Shown here piece after piece: positions 42,523 to 50,037 of a stretch of 64,000 nucleotides of DNA. The notes beneath the pieces were generated by a model that saw nothing but the letters and a program-made list of their open reading frames with translations, did not search any database and was not told the origin of the DNA. Made by a program: the position numbers and the translations under genes. Every line of letters begins with the position of its first letter. The first letter of the stretch is position 1. The stretch lies in assembly GCA_031423955.1 (NCBI GenBank), contig JANPGJ010000547.1:1-64000 (forward strand), in the 5' to 3' direction. The stretch comes from JAEUOS01 sp031423955 (GTDB taxonomy: Bacteria; Pseudomonadota; Gammaproteobacteria; Burkholderiales; JAEUOS01).

Positions 42523-42954
42523 CTAGCGCTGACGTTTCGGGAGTTGCTTCGGGACAGTTATCTCACGGGACGCTGCCGCTTGCAGGTAGCGGCGGAAGTT
42601 GGGGCATTCCATGTGACTTGGGGCCGGGCAAGCAGCAGCCTGCCGCAGGCTGTCGCGCAGCGCACTTAGTTTTTTCAGCGTCTCGTCTAACTCGTCCGCC
42701 TTGGCAGTCAGCATCCGACGGTCGATATGCACTTGCCCGTGCGGCGCGAGCATGAGCGAAATCTGGGCGAGCGAGAAGCCGGCAGCGCGCCCCAATGCGA
42801 TCACCGCCAGCCGTTCGAGCACGCCGGGGGAATACTGACGGCGCAAGCCGCGCCGCCCAATCGATGCGATCAAGCCTTTCTCCTCGTAGAACCGCAACGC
42901 CGACGCAGCAACCCCGGCGCGCCGCGCCACCTCAGCAATGTCCATCGGTCTCAC
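42523..42954 (-). CDS. MerR-family transcriptional regulator
   Basis: A 143-residue regulator: winged helix-turn-helix MDIAEVARRAGVAASALRFYEEKGLI, then GRRGLRRQYSP and a dimerising helix. The C-terminus has two Cys in ACPAPSHMECPNF, so metal or redox sensing is possible. It is divergent from the methyltransferase gene, and a promoter with the 19-nt spacer expected of MerR targets lies between. Start is at 42954 or the Met 9 nt later. Confidence 0.9.
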   Translation of the reverse strand: MRPMDIAEVARRAGVAASALRFYEEKGLIASIGRRGLRRQYSPGVLERLAVIALGRAAGFSLAQISLMLAPHGQVHIDRRMLTAKADELDETLKKLSALRDSLRQAAACPAPSHMECPNFRRYLQAAASREITVPKQLPKRQR

Positions 42955-42958
42955 CCGC

Positions 42959-42989
42959 TTGACTTGAAGTCGACTTGAATTGGCATAGT
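42959..42989 (+). promoter_or_regulatory. MerR-type promoter with 19-nt spacer
   Basis: -35 TTGACT (42959-42964) and -10 CATAGT (42984-42989) are 19 nt apart, the stretched spacing that MerR activators correct by DNA distortion. The spacer centres on AGTCGACT with near-symmetric flanks (TTGA/TGAA). It reads toward the methyltransferase gene. Confidence 0.65.
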
Positions 42990-43017
42990 ACGGCGTTTGA
43001 TCGCGAAGGACAAACCC

Positions 43018-43641
43018 ATGACGCGTCGAACCGGCTCACTGGCCGTTGCACTTCTGCTCTCCGCCGCGTGCGCAGGTTGCGGTAGCTGGACCGGGTTCGG
43101 CTTTCGCGCCGACGGCCCGGAAATGCCGCGCCTCAAGGAGGTGCTTTCCATGGCACCGGGTAAGGCGGTGGCGGATGTCGGTGCCGGCAAAGGAGAACTC
43201 AGCTTTGCCCTGGCGCGGGAGGTCGGGCCGAATGGGCGCGTCTTGTCCACCGAAATTGAGCCGGAACGGCGGCGGGCGCTTCGCGAGGCCCTCGCCGCCG
43301 CCAAGCTCGATAACGTGACGGTTCTCGAAGCGCATGGCAATGAGGCAGGATTGCCGCCGAATTGCTGTGACGTGATCGTGCTGCGCCGCGTGTATCACCA
43401 CCTGACTGACCCAGCGGGCATCAACGCCAGCTTGTTGCGCTCGCTGCGGCCAGGTGGCTTGCTCGCCGTCATCGATTTCCCGCCGCCCCTGCTATTGGGA
43501 CGGGGCGATTTCGGGGTTCCCGCGAAGGACGTGATCGCCGAAGTGACCAGCAGTGGATTCGTGCTGCGTCGGCTGATCGACGACTGGCCGGGCCGCGGGC
43601 CGCTCGAGAGCTACTGTGCGGTGTTCCGCAAACCGGCCTGA
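43018..43641 (+). CDS. Exported class I SAM-dependent methyltransferase-like protein
   Basis: A 207-residue protein. A signal sequence with Cys-containing end (LAVALLLSAACAGCGS), possibly a lipobox, precedes a methyltransferase fold: VADVGAGKGELSFALAREVG (SAM loop), DVIVLRRVYHHLTDPAGINASLLRSLRPGGLLAVIDF. A periplasmic methyltransferase would lack SAM, so its activity is doubtful; such exported homologues are common. ATG 43018 is chosen over TTG 42997. It is likely activated by the divergent MerR protein. Confidence 0.82.
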   Translation: MTRRTGSLAVALLLSAACAGCGSWTGFGFRADGPEMPRLKEVLSMAPGKAVADVGAGKGELSFALAREVGPNGRVLSTEIEPERRRALREALAAAKLDNVTVLEAHGNEAGLPPNCCDVIVLRRVYHHLTDPAGINASLLRSLRPGGLLAVIDFPPPLLLGRGDFGVPAKDVIAEVTSSGFVLRRLIDDWPGRGPLESYCAVFRKPA

Positions 43642-43914
43642 TCATCGGATGGTTCGCGCAACTTCGTAGCTGCCCGCGATGGCACGCACCGCGAGCGCGT
43701 CGGCGTCGCTGCAATCCGGATGCATCGCAATGGGCGTGGTGTCAGGTGATTGCGACGCGTGAATGACGTATTCGGGAAACTCTTCGGACAACATCAAGGT
43801 GGCGTGGTCAAGACCCATCCGGGTTCTCGTTCGCGCGGGAACGGACCAATAGGTGTGCTTCAGATCAAGCCGGATTTCCGCGCCTGCGCTTTCGCCGAGG
43901 CAGGCGTCTGGCAT
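43642..43914 (-). CDS. Small hypothetical protein
   Basis: A possible 90-residue protein (MPDACLGESAGAEIRLDLK at the start, ending AGSYEVARTIR). Its composition is protein-like and it ends flush with the convergent methyltransferase gene, but I recognise no family and the ribosome site is weak. The longer upstream frame only mirrors fba and is rejected. Confidence 0.4.
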   Translation of the reverse strand: MPDACLGESAGAEIRLDLKHTYWSVPARTRTRMGLDHATLMLSEEFPEYVIHASQSPDTTPIAMHPDCSDADALAVRAIAGSYEVARTIR

Positions 43915-43971
43915 AAAATAGCCGTCCCGCACCCAAGCTGATTCATTTCTCGACCGTTTCAGGAGCCTCCC

Positions 43972-45035
43972 ATGCCTCTCGTATCCATGCGCCAACTTCT
44001 CGATCACGCGGCTGAAAACGGCTACGGCCTGCCGGCCTTCAACGTCAACAACCTGGAGCAGGTGCAGGCCATCATGGAAGCGGCGTCGGAAACCGATTCG
44101 CCGGTGATCATGCAGGCCTCGGCCGGCGCCCGCAAATACGCCGGCGAGACCTTCCTCAAGTACCTGATCCAGGCCGCGGTCGATACCTACCCGAACATCC
44201 CGATCGTGATGCACCAGGACCACGGCCAGTCGCCGGCGGTATGCGAAGGCGCGATCAAGCTGGGCTTCTCGTCGGTGATGATGGACGGCTCGCTGATGGC
44301 CGACGGCAAGACCATCGCCGACTATGAATACAACGTGGATGTCACGCAAAAAGTGGTCGGCATGGCGCACAAACTGGGCATCACGGTGGAAGGCGAACTC
44401 GGCTGCCAGGCTCGCTTGAGACCATGCGCGGCGACAAGGAGGATGGCCACGGCACCGATTCGACCATGACCCGGGAGCAATTGCTGACCGACCCCGACCA
44501 GGCTGCGGACTTCGTCAAGAAGACCCAGATCGACGCGTTGGCGATCGCCATCGGCACCTCGCATGGCGCCTACAAGTTCTCGCGCAAGCCCACTGGCGAC
44601 ATCCTGGCGATCGAGCGCATCAAGGAAATCAATCACCGCATCCCGAACACCCATCTGGTGATGCATGGCTCGTCCTCGGTGCCGCAGGACCTGCTGGCGA
44701 TCATCCGCGAGAATGGCGGCGAGATGAAGGAAACCTACGGCGTGCCGGTCGAGGAAATCCAGGAAGGCATCAAGCACGGCGTGCGCAAGATCAACATCGA
44801 TACCGACATTCGGCTGGCGATGACCGCGGCGATCCGCTTGTTTCTGAACGAGAATCGCGGCCACTTCGACCCGCGTGACTACCTCAAACCCGCGCGCGCC
44901 GCCGCCAAGGCGATCTGCAAGGAGCGCTACCAGCAGTTCAACTGCGCCGGCCAGGCCTCGAAGATCAAGCCGGTGCCGCTGTCGGACATCGCAGCGGGTT
45001 ATGTTTCGGGCAAGTTGTCGCAGGTGGTGAACTAA
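43972..45035 (+). pseudogene. fba: Class II fructose-bisphosphate aldolase with a one-base deletion
   Basis: Zinc-dependent aldolase of glycolysis. The first frame runs MPLVSMRQLLDHAAENGYGLPAFNVNN, HQDHGQSP (zinc His) and VEGELGC, then shifts. The second frame resumes at about 44412 with SLETMRGDKEDGHG, AIAIGTSHGAYKF (zinc His), LVMHGSSS (zinc His) and INIDTDIRLA. Relatives read GELGCLGSLETM; the DNA at 44405-44413 lacks one base. Repaired, it gives 354 residues, the family norm. As the only aldolase seen and normally needed for growth, an assembly error is more likely than a dead gene. Confidence 0.9.
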
Positions 45036-45174
45036 GGTTCGTGCCGCCGCTGACGGGACCGCGATCACTGCGTGGCGTACAGTCGGGAATTGCCGCGCAA
45101 CCGCAAACCGACCGGCAACCGGAAACCGACGTCCAATCGCAACTGATTGCGCATTGCCTGCGTAAATGCTGCTG

Positions 45175-45239
45175 TCGTTCCCGCGCAGGCGGGAGCCCAG
45201 CCTCCGCTAAACCCTGGATTCCCGCTTGCGCGGGAACGA
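45175..45239. repeat. Inverted repeat with TCGTTCCCGCGC-type arms upstream of purC
   Basis: Arms TCGTTCCCGCGCAGGCGGGA and its near-complement end at 45239 (CGGGAACGA), enclosing AGCCCAG...CTGGATT. Such GGAACGA/TCGTTCC palindromes are dispersed in many proteobacterial genomes. The right arm ends 10 nt before the purC start, so it may shape purC expression or be a REP-like insertion. Confidence 0.75.
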
Positions 45240-45249
45240 TAACGCTGCC

Positions 45250-46143
45250 GTGACCGCACTCTACGAATCAAGCATCAAGAGCCTGCCCTTTGTCTATCGC
45301 GGAAAGGTGCGCGACACCTATGCGGTGGGCCCGGACAAGCTGCTGATGGTGACCACCGATCGCCTGTCGGCCTTCGATGTGGTGATGGCCGAGCCGATCC
45401 CGGACAAGGGGCGGGTGCTCAACCAGATGTCGAACTTCTGGTTCGCGCGGCTGGCACACCTGGTGCCGAATCACCTGACCGGGATTGCCCCCGAATCCGT
45501 GGTCGCAGCAGCGGAGATCGGCCAGGTGCGGGGGCGCGCCGTGGTGGCGAAAAAGCTCAAGGCCCTGCCGGTCGAGGCGGTGGTGCGCGGCTACCTGATC
45601 GGTTCGGGCTGGAAGGATTACCAGGCCACAAGCCAGGTGTGCGGCATCCAGTTGCCGCCCGGTTTGCGCCAGGCGGAGCAACTGGCGCAACCGATTTTCA
45701 CCCCGGCCAGCAAGGCCGATGCCGGCGAACACGACGAGAATGTGTCCTTCGCCTACGTCGCCGACCTGCTGGGCGAGGAACTGGCATCACAGGTCAGGAA
45801 CGTCAGCATCGCGCTCTATGAAGAGGCGGCGCGCTACGCCGCCACTCGCGGCATCATCATTGCCGATACCAAGTTCGAGTTCGGGCTCGATGACGATGGC
45901 GTGCTGACCCTGATGGATGAAGTGCTGACCGCTGATTCTTCCCGTTTCTGGCCGGCCGACGAATACCGGGTCGGCATCAGCCCGCCTTCGTTTGACAAGC
46001 AGTTCGTGCGCGACTACCTGGAAACGCTGTCCTGGAACAAGAAGGCGCCGGCACCCGCATTGCCGGCACAAGTGGTGGCGCAGACCGCTGCCAAGTATCG
46101 CGAGGCCTTGACGCGCCTGACCGGAGAGGAATTGCGCGCATGA
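45250..46143 (+). CDS. purC: Phosphoribosylaminoimidazole-succinocarboxamide synthase
   Basis: ATP-dependent SAICAR synthetase of purine synthesis, 297 residues: VYRGKVRDTYAVG (ATP loop), TTDRLSAFDVVMAEPIPDKG, GEHDENVSF, and IADTKFEFG. Start GTG 45250 (VTALYESSIKSLP); an upstream in-frame TTG lies inside the inverted repeat and is unlikely. It overlaps purE by 4 nt. Confidence 0.96.
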   Translation: MTALYESSIKSLPFVYRGKVRDTYAVGPDKLLMVTTDRLSAFDVVMAEPIPDKGRVLNQMSNFWFARLAHLVPNHLTGIAPESVVAAAEIGQVRGRAVVAKKLKALPVEAVVRGYLIGSGWKDYQATSQVCGIQLPPGLRQAEQLAQPIFTPASKADAGEHDENVSFAYVADLLGEELASQVRNVSIALYEEAARYAATRGIIIADTKFEFGLDDDGVLTLMDEVLTADSSRFWPADEYRVGISPPSFDKQFVRDYLETLSWNKKAPAPALPAQVVAQTAAKYREALTRLTGEELRA

Positions 46144-46682
46144 ACCCGCGATCCGCAAAACCCGTGGCCGAAAGGCGTGTCGCCAAGCCGGTCGTCGGCG
46201 TGGTGATGGGCAGTTCAAGTGACTGGTCGGTGATGGAAGCGGCCGTCAAGGTACTGGCCGAATTCGGCGTGCCGCATGAATTCCAGGTGCTGTCGGCACA
46301 TCGCATGCCCGAAGAAATGTTCGCCTATGCCGACGCCGCCGCCAGGCGCGGCCTCAAGGCGATCATTGCTGGCGCCGGCGGCGCTGCACATTTGCCGGGC
46401 ATGCTGGCGGCCAAGACCATCGTGCCGGTATTGGGCGTGCCGGTGCCGACTCGCCATCTGGGCGGCCAGGATTCGCTGTATTCGATCGTGCAAATGCCCA
46501 AAGGGGTGCCGGTGGCGACCTTCGCCATTGGCGAGGCCGGTGCGGCCAATGCGGCGCTGTTCGCGGTGGCCATGCTGGCGCGCGAAGATGCCGCGCTGGC
46601 GCGCGCGCTGGAGGCGTTTCGCCGCCGCCAGAACAAGGCGGCACGCGCCATGACCCTGCCGCTCGCGGTGCCCAAACCGTGA
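46140..46682 (+). CDS. purE: 5-(carboxyamino)imidazole ribonucleotide mutase
   Basis: Class I PurE, 180 residues, converting N5-CAIR to CAIR. VGVVMGSSSDWSVMEAAV, LSAHRMPEEMF and IAGAGGAAHLPGM are diagnostic. It overlaps both purC and purK by 4 nt, so purCEK is translationally coupled. Confidence 0.97.
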   Translation: MNPRSAKPVAERRVAKPVVGVVMGSSSDWSVMEAAVKVLAEFGVPHEFQVLSAHRMPEEMFAYADAAARRGLKAIIAGAGGAAHLPGMLAAKTIVPVLGVPVPTRHLGGQDSLYSIVQMPKGVPVATFAIGEAGAANAALFAVAMLAREDAALARALEAFRRRQNKAARAMTLPLAVPKP

Positions 46683-47824
46683 GCCGCAGCATCGCACCCG
46701 GCAGCTGGCTGGGCCTGTTAGGCGGTGGCCAATTGGGTCGCATGTTCTGCATGGCGGCGCAAAGCATGGGCTACCGGGTGGTTGTGCTCGACCCGGGTAG
46801 CGAAAGTCCGGCCGGCACGGTGGCCGATCTGCACATCTGTCGCGACTATCTCGATCCGCAGGGTCTGGAAGAGCTGGCGCGGCTGGCGCAGGGCGTCACC
46901 ACCGAATTCGAGAATGTGCCGGCGAAGGCGCTTGAATTTCTTGCCGGCCATTGCCTGGTAAGCCCGCTGGCCGGTAGCGTCGCCATCGCCCAGGACCGGA
47001 TTCGCGAGAAACAGTTCGTCAGCGCCGCCGGCATCGGCGTCGCGCCGCATCTGGTAGTGCGCAGCCTGGCCGATCTCGAGGCCGTCGATGCGCAGTTGCT
47101 GCCGGGCATCCTCAAGGTGGCGCGCATGGGTTACGACGGCAAAGGCCAGGCGCGGGTCAAGTCGGCCGATGAAGTGCGCAGAGCCTTCACCTCGTTCGGC
47201 GAAGTGCCTTGCGTGCTGGAGAAACTGTTGCCCTTGCGCAGCGAGATTTCGGTGGTGGTCGCGCGCGGCCGCGATGCCAGTGTGGCGACTTACCCGATTT
47301 GCGAGAACGAACACAAGGGCGGCATTCTCGACACCAGCATCGTGCCGGCGCGCATCAGCGCGCAACTGGCCGAAGCGGCACGCGTCGCTGCGTTGCGGCT
47401 TGCCGCCGCACTGGACTATGTCGGCGTCCTGTGTGTCGAGTTTTTCGTGCTTGCCGACGGCAGCCTCTTGGTCAACGAGTTGGCGCCACGGCCGCACAAC
47501 AGCGGCCACTTTTCGATCGACGCCTGTGTCACCAGCCAGTTCGAGCAGCAGGCGCGGGTTCTGGCCGGCCTGCCGCTGGGCGATACCCGACAGCATACGC
47601 CTGCGGTGATGCTCAATATCCTGGGCGACAGTTGGACCGGGCCGCATGCCGCCGAGGCGCCCGACTGGGAGCAAGTGCTGGCGCACGGCTCGGCCAAGCT
47701 GCACCTGTATGGCAAGTCGCAGGCGCGACCCGGGCGCAAGATGGGTCATGTGACGGTGCTCGGCAGCACGCTCGGCGCCGCCCTGACCACTGCGGCGGCG
47801 ATTCGTGCAACGCTGATGCCGTGA
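46679..47824 (+). CDS. purK: 5-(carboxyamino)imidazole ribonucleotide synthase
   Basis: ATP-grasp enzyme, 381 residues, making N5-CAIR from AIR, bicarbonate and ATP; partner of PurE. WLGLLGGGQLGRMFCMAAQ at the start, LKVARMGYDGKGQARV (ATP loop), LVNELAPRPHNSGHFSID. GTG 46679 start; the stop overlaps the next gene by 4 nt. Confidence 0.97.
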   Translation: MSRSIAPGSWLGLLGGGQLGRMFCMAAQSMGYRVVVLDPGSESPAGTVADLHICRDYLDPQGLEELARLAQGVTTEFENVPAKALEFLAGHCLVSPLAGSVAIAQDRIREKQFVSAAGIGVAPHLVVRSLADLEAVDAQLLPGILKVARMGYDGKGQARVKSADEVRRAFTSFGEVPCVLEKLLPLRSEISVVVARGRDASVATYPICENEHKGGILDTSIVPARISAQLAEAARVAALRLAAALDYVGVLCVEFFVLADGSLLVNELAPRPHNSGHFSIDACVTSQFEQQARVLAGLPLGDTRQHTPAVMLNILGDSWTGPHAAEAPDWEQVLAHGSAKLHLYGKSQARPGRKMGHVTVLGSTLGAALTTAAAIRATLMP

Positions 47825-48804
47825 CCCAGGATGCGGCGGTCAGCCAGGCTGTTGCGGTGCTGGCGCGAGGTGGTTTGCTGGGCCTGCCGACCGAAACCGT
47901 GTACGGTCTGGCGGCCGACGCCTCCAATGCCGCCGCAGTCGCGAGGATTTTCGCGGCCAAGGGACGCCCTGCCGATCACCCGCTGATCGTGCATCTGGCC
48001 GCTGCGGCGCAGATCGACCAGTGGGCGGTCGATATTCCAGCCGCGGCGCGCCGTTTGGCCGCGGCATTCTGGCCCGGCCCGCTGACCCTGATTCTCAGGC
48101 GCGCGCCACATGTGCTCGATGCGGTCACCGGCGGGCAGGACACGGTCGGCCTGCGGGTGCCGTCACATCCGCTGGCGCGGGCGGTGCTGGCGGCGTTTGC
48201 GCAACGGTGCGCCGGGCGACCGGCCGGCGTCGCCGCGCCGTCGGCCAACAAATTCGGTCACATCAGCGCCACCACGGCGTCGCATGTGCGCGACGAATTC
48301 GGCGATGCCGTCGATCTGGTGCTCGATGGCGGCGCCTGCGCGGTCGGAATCGAATCGACCATTGTCGATTGCAGTGCCGGCCAGGTGCGCGTGCTGCGCC
48401 CGGGGGGAATCACCCGGGAGGCAGTGCATGCGGTTGCCGGGCAATTGTTGCCGGCAACGGCAGCCAATCGCGATGTGCCGCGCGTATCGGGCAGCCTTGA
48501 TGCGCACTACGCTCCGCGAACCCGCACAAAACTTGTACCGGGCGCGGAGTTGCGCGCGACCATCGCGCGCCATGCAGGCGCACGGGTGGCCCTGTTCGCA
48601 TTCGACCCTGGCTGCGTTGCGGTGGCAATCGCGCGCGTCGCACCGCGCGATGCGCAGGCTTACGCGCATGCGCTGTACGCCGCCCTGCGCGAACTCGATG
48701 CCGCGGCTTGCGATGTATTGCTGATTGAACGCCCGCCTGCCGATGCCCAATGGGAAGGGATCAACGATCGTCTGCGGCGCGCCGCGTTCGGGTCGGGCCA
48801 ATGA
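47821..48804 (+). CDS. L-threonylcarbamoyladenylate synthase (Sua5/TsaC type)
   Basis: Makes threonylcarbamoyl-AMP for t6A37 in ANN-decoding tRNAs. At 327 residues it is the long Sua5 form: YrdC domain (LGLPTETVYGLAADAS, AKGRPADHPLIVHL, VAAPSANKFGHISATTA, IESTIVDCS, VLRPGGIT) plus a C-terminal Sua5 domain after the linker SLDAHYAPRT. GTG 47821 start overlaps purK by 4 nt; the longer upstream frame is inside purK. Confidence 0.94.
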   Translation: MTQDAAVSQAVAVLARGGLLGLPTETVYGLAADASNAAAVARIFAAKGRPADHPLIVHLAAAAQIDQWAVDIPAAARRLAAAFWPGPLTLILRRAPHVLDAVTGGQDTVGLRVPSHPLARAVLAAFAQRCAGRPAGVAAPSANKFGHISATTASHVRDEFGDAVDLVLDGGACAVGIESTIVDCSAGQVRVLRPGGITREAVHAVAGQLLPATAANRDVPRVSGSLDAHYAPRTRTKLVPGAELRATIARHAGARVALFAFDPGCVAVAIARVAPRDAQAYAHALYAALRELDAAACDVLLIERPPADAQWEGINDRLRRAAFGSGQ

Positions 48805-48856
48805 TCTTGTGCCGTTGCAATCGCCGCATGCGGATGCGCCGGCACGGGATTGCGGG

Positions 48857-49111
48857 CTAGCCGAAGCGGATCTTCATCGCCAGAATGCAAAGCGCCAGCA
48901 CCAGCGTGATGCCATTGGCGGCAATCACGGGCACGCTGCCGATCCCGATGCCGTACGCCAGCCAGAGGGCGGTGCCGGCGGTGAACACCGCATACATGCC
49001 CAACGAAACCCCGGCGGCGCGCCGGGTTCGCCAGGTGAGGACCACCTGCGGCAAGAACGCGATGGTGGTGAGAATGCCGGCGGAAAATCCGATCAGGTCA
49101 ATCGTGCGCAT
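48857..49111 (-). CDS. SemiSWEET-family transporter
   Basis: An 84-residue three-helix membrane protein. GFSAGILTTIAFLPQVVLTWRTR holds the PQ-loop motif; the third helix is NGITLVLALCILAMKIRFG. SemiSWEETs dimerise to form a sugar uniporter, though many bacterial ones have unknown cargo. It is 7 nt downstream of the hydrolase gene on the same strand. Confidence 0.9.
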   Translation of the reverse strand: MRTIDLIGFSAGILTTIAFLPQVVLTWRTRRAAGVSLGMYAVFTAGTALWLAYGIGIGSVPVIAANGITLVLALCILAMKIRFG

Positions 49112-49118
49112 GCCGGGG

Positions 49119-49916
49119 TCAGCCTTTGCGGATTTCAGGCAAGGTCGCGAGGAACGACTGCACCGCGCCGAGCACGATATCCGGATGGTCGCGATGCGGC
49201 GAGTGGCCGCATTTCGGGATCTTGAACAGGCGTGTCCGCGGATTGCGGCGCGCGATTTCCTCGATCTGGTAGAGCGTGCCGTACTGATCGTCCTCGCCCT
49301 GGATCGCCAGGATCGGCGCCTTGATCAGCGGCAGTTCGGCTTCGATGCGCCAGTTGCGAAAGGCCGGCGACAGCCAGATATCGCTCCAGCCGCGGAACGC
49401 GCCTTCGGCATCGTCGTGATATTTCGCCAGCTTGTGGCGCAGGTCGCCGCCCTCCCAGGCGTCACGCGCTTCGGCGATGCTGGCGATCGAGATGTCTTCA
49501 ACCTTCACATGCGGCGCCATCGCGATCACCCCGGTGGCTGCGTGCCGGCTGGCATGCAGCAGGGCGATCGAACTGCCATCGGAATGCCCGAACAGCGCCG
49601 GGCGCTCGATGCCGAGCGCGCGCAAGAGCGCCGGCAGCACCTCGAAGGCTTCGCGTTCCATGAAGTCCGCTGCGCGCAGGTTGCGGCGCGGTCCGAGCGC
49701 ATCGCCGCTGTCGGGCAGGGCTTCAGATCCGCCATAGCCCGGTCGCGAATACACCAGCACGGTATGCGCGGTGGTGGCGGCGACGCGTGCCGGAAAATCG
49801 CGCCACATCGCCACCGAGCCCAGGCCTTCATGCAGCATGACCACGGTGGCGCGGTTGCCGGCGCCCGGAAAGCGCTCGTATTCGATGGCGTTGCCTTGGA
49901 TGTCGATGAAGGGCAT
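49119..49916 (-). CDS. Alpha/beta-fold hydrolase
   Basis: A 265-residue hydrolase: oxyanion-region VVMLHEGLGSVAMWRDFP, nucleophile Ser in FGHSDGSSIALLHAS, acid region ILAIQGEDDQYGT and His in KCGHSPHRDHPD. Start at ATG 49916 (MPFIDIQGN). Its place between benzoate-CoA ligase and SemiSWEET suggests a role in aromatic acid breakdown, for example thioester or ring-product hydrolysis; the substrate is not known. Confidence 0.87.
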   Translation of the reverse strand: MPFIDIQGNAIEYERFPGAGNRATVVMLHEGLGSVAMWRDFPARVAATTAHTVLVYSRPGYGGSEALPDSGDALGPRRNLRAADFMEREAFEVLPALLRALGIERPALFGHSDGSSIALLHASRHAATGVIAMAPHVKVEDISIASIAEARDAWEGGDLRHKLAKYHDDAEGAFRGWSDIWLSPAFRNWRIEAELPLIKAPILAIQGEDDQYGTLYQIEEIARRNPRTRLFKIPKCGHSPHRDHPDIVLGAVQSFLATLPEIRKG

Positions 49917-49924
49917 ATATGGGG

Positions 49925-49998
49925 CGGACAAAAGTGAACCCCTACTTTTGTCCGGCTTGTCTGGTTGCGATTCGCAGGCGAAGCCCGACGAATCGCAA
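49925..49998. repeat. Two-hairpin 74-nt intergenic element, copy 2
   Basis: Hairpin A arms 49925-49935 and 49944-49954 are identical to those of copy 1 (12518). After 10 nt, hairpin B pairs TTGCGATTCG (49965-49974) with CGAATCGCAA (49989-49998) around 14 nt. Element length, loop sizes and spacing equal copy 1. It lies between bclA and the hydrolase gene, reading opposite to both. Confidence 0.75.
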
Positions 49999-50037
49999 TC
50001 CGAAGGGCAACGGAAAAACCTGGTCCGCGCGGTTGGG

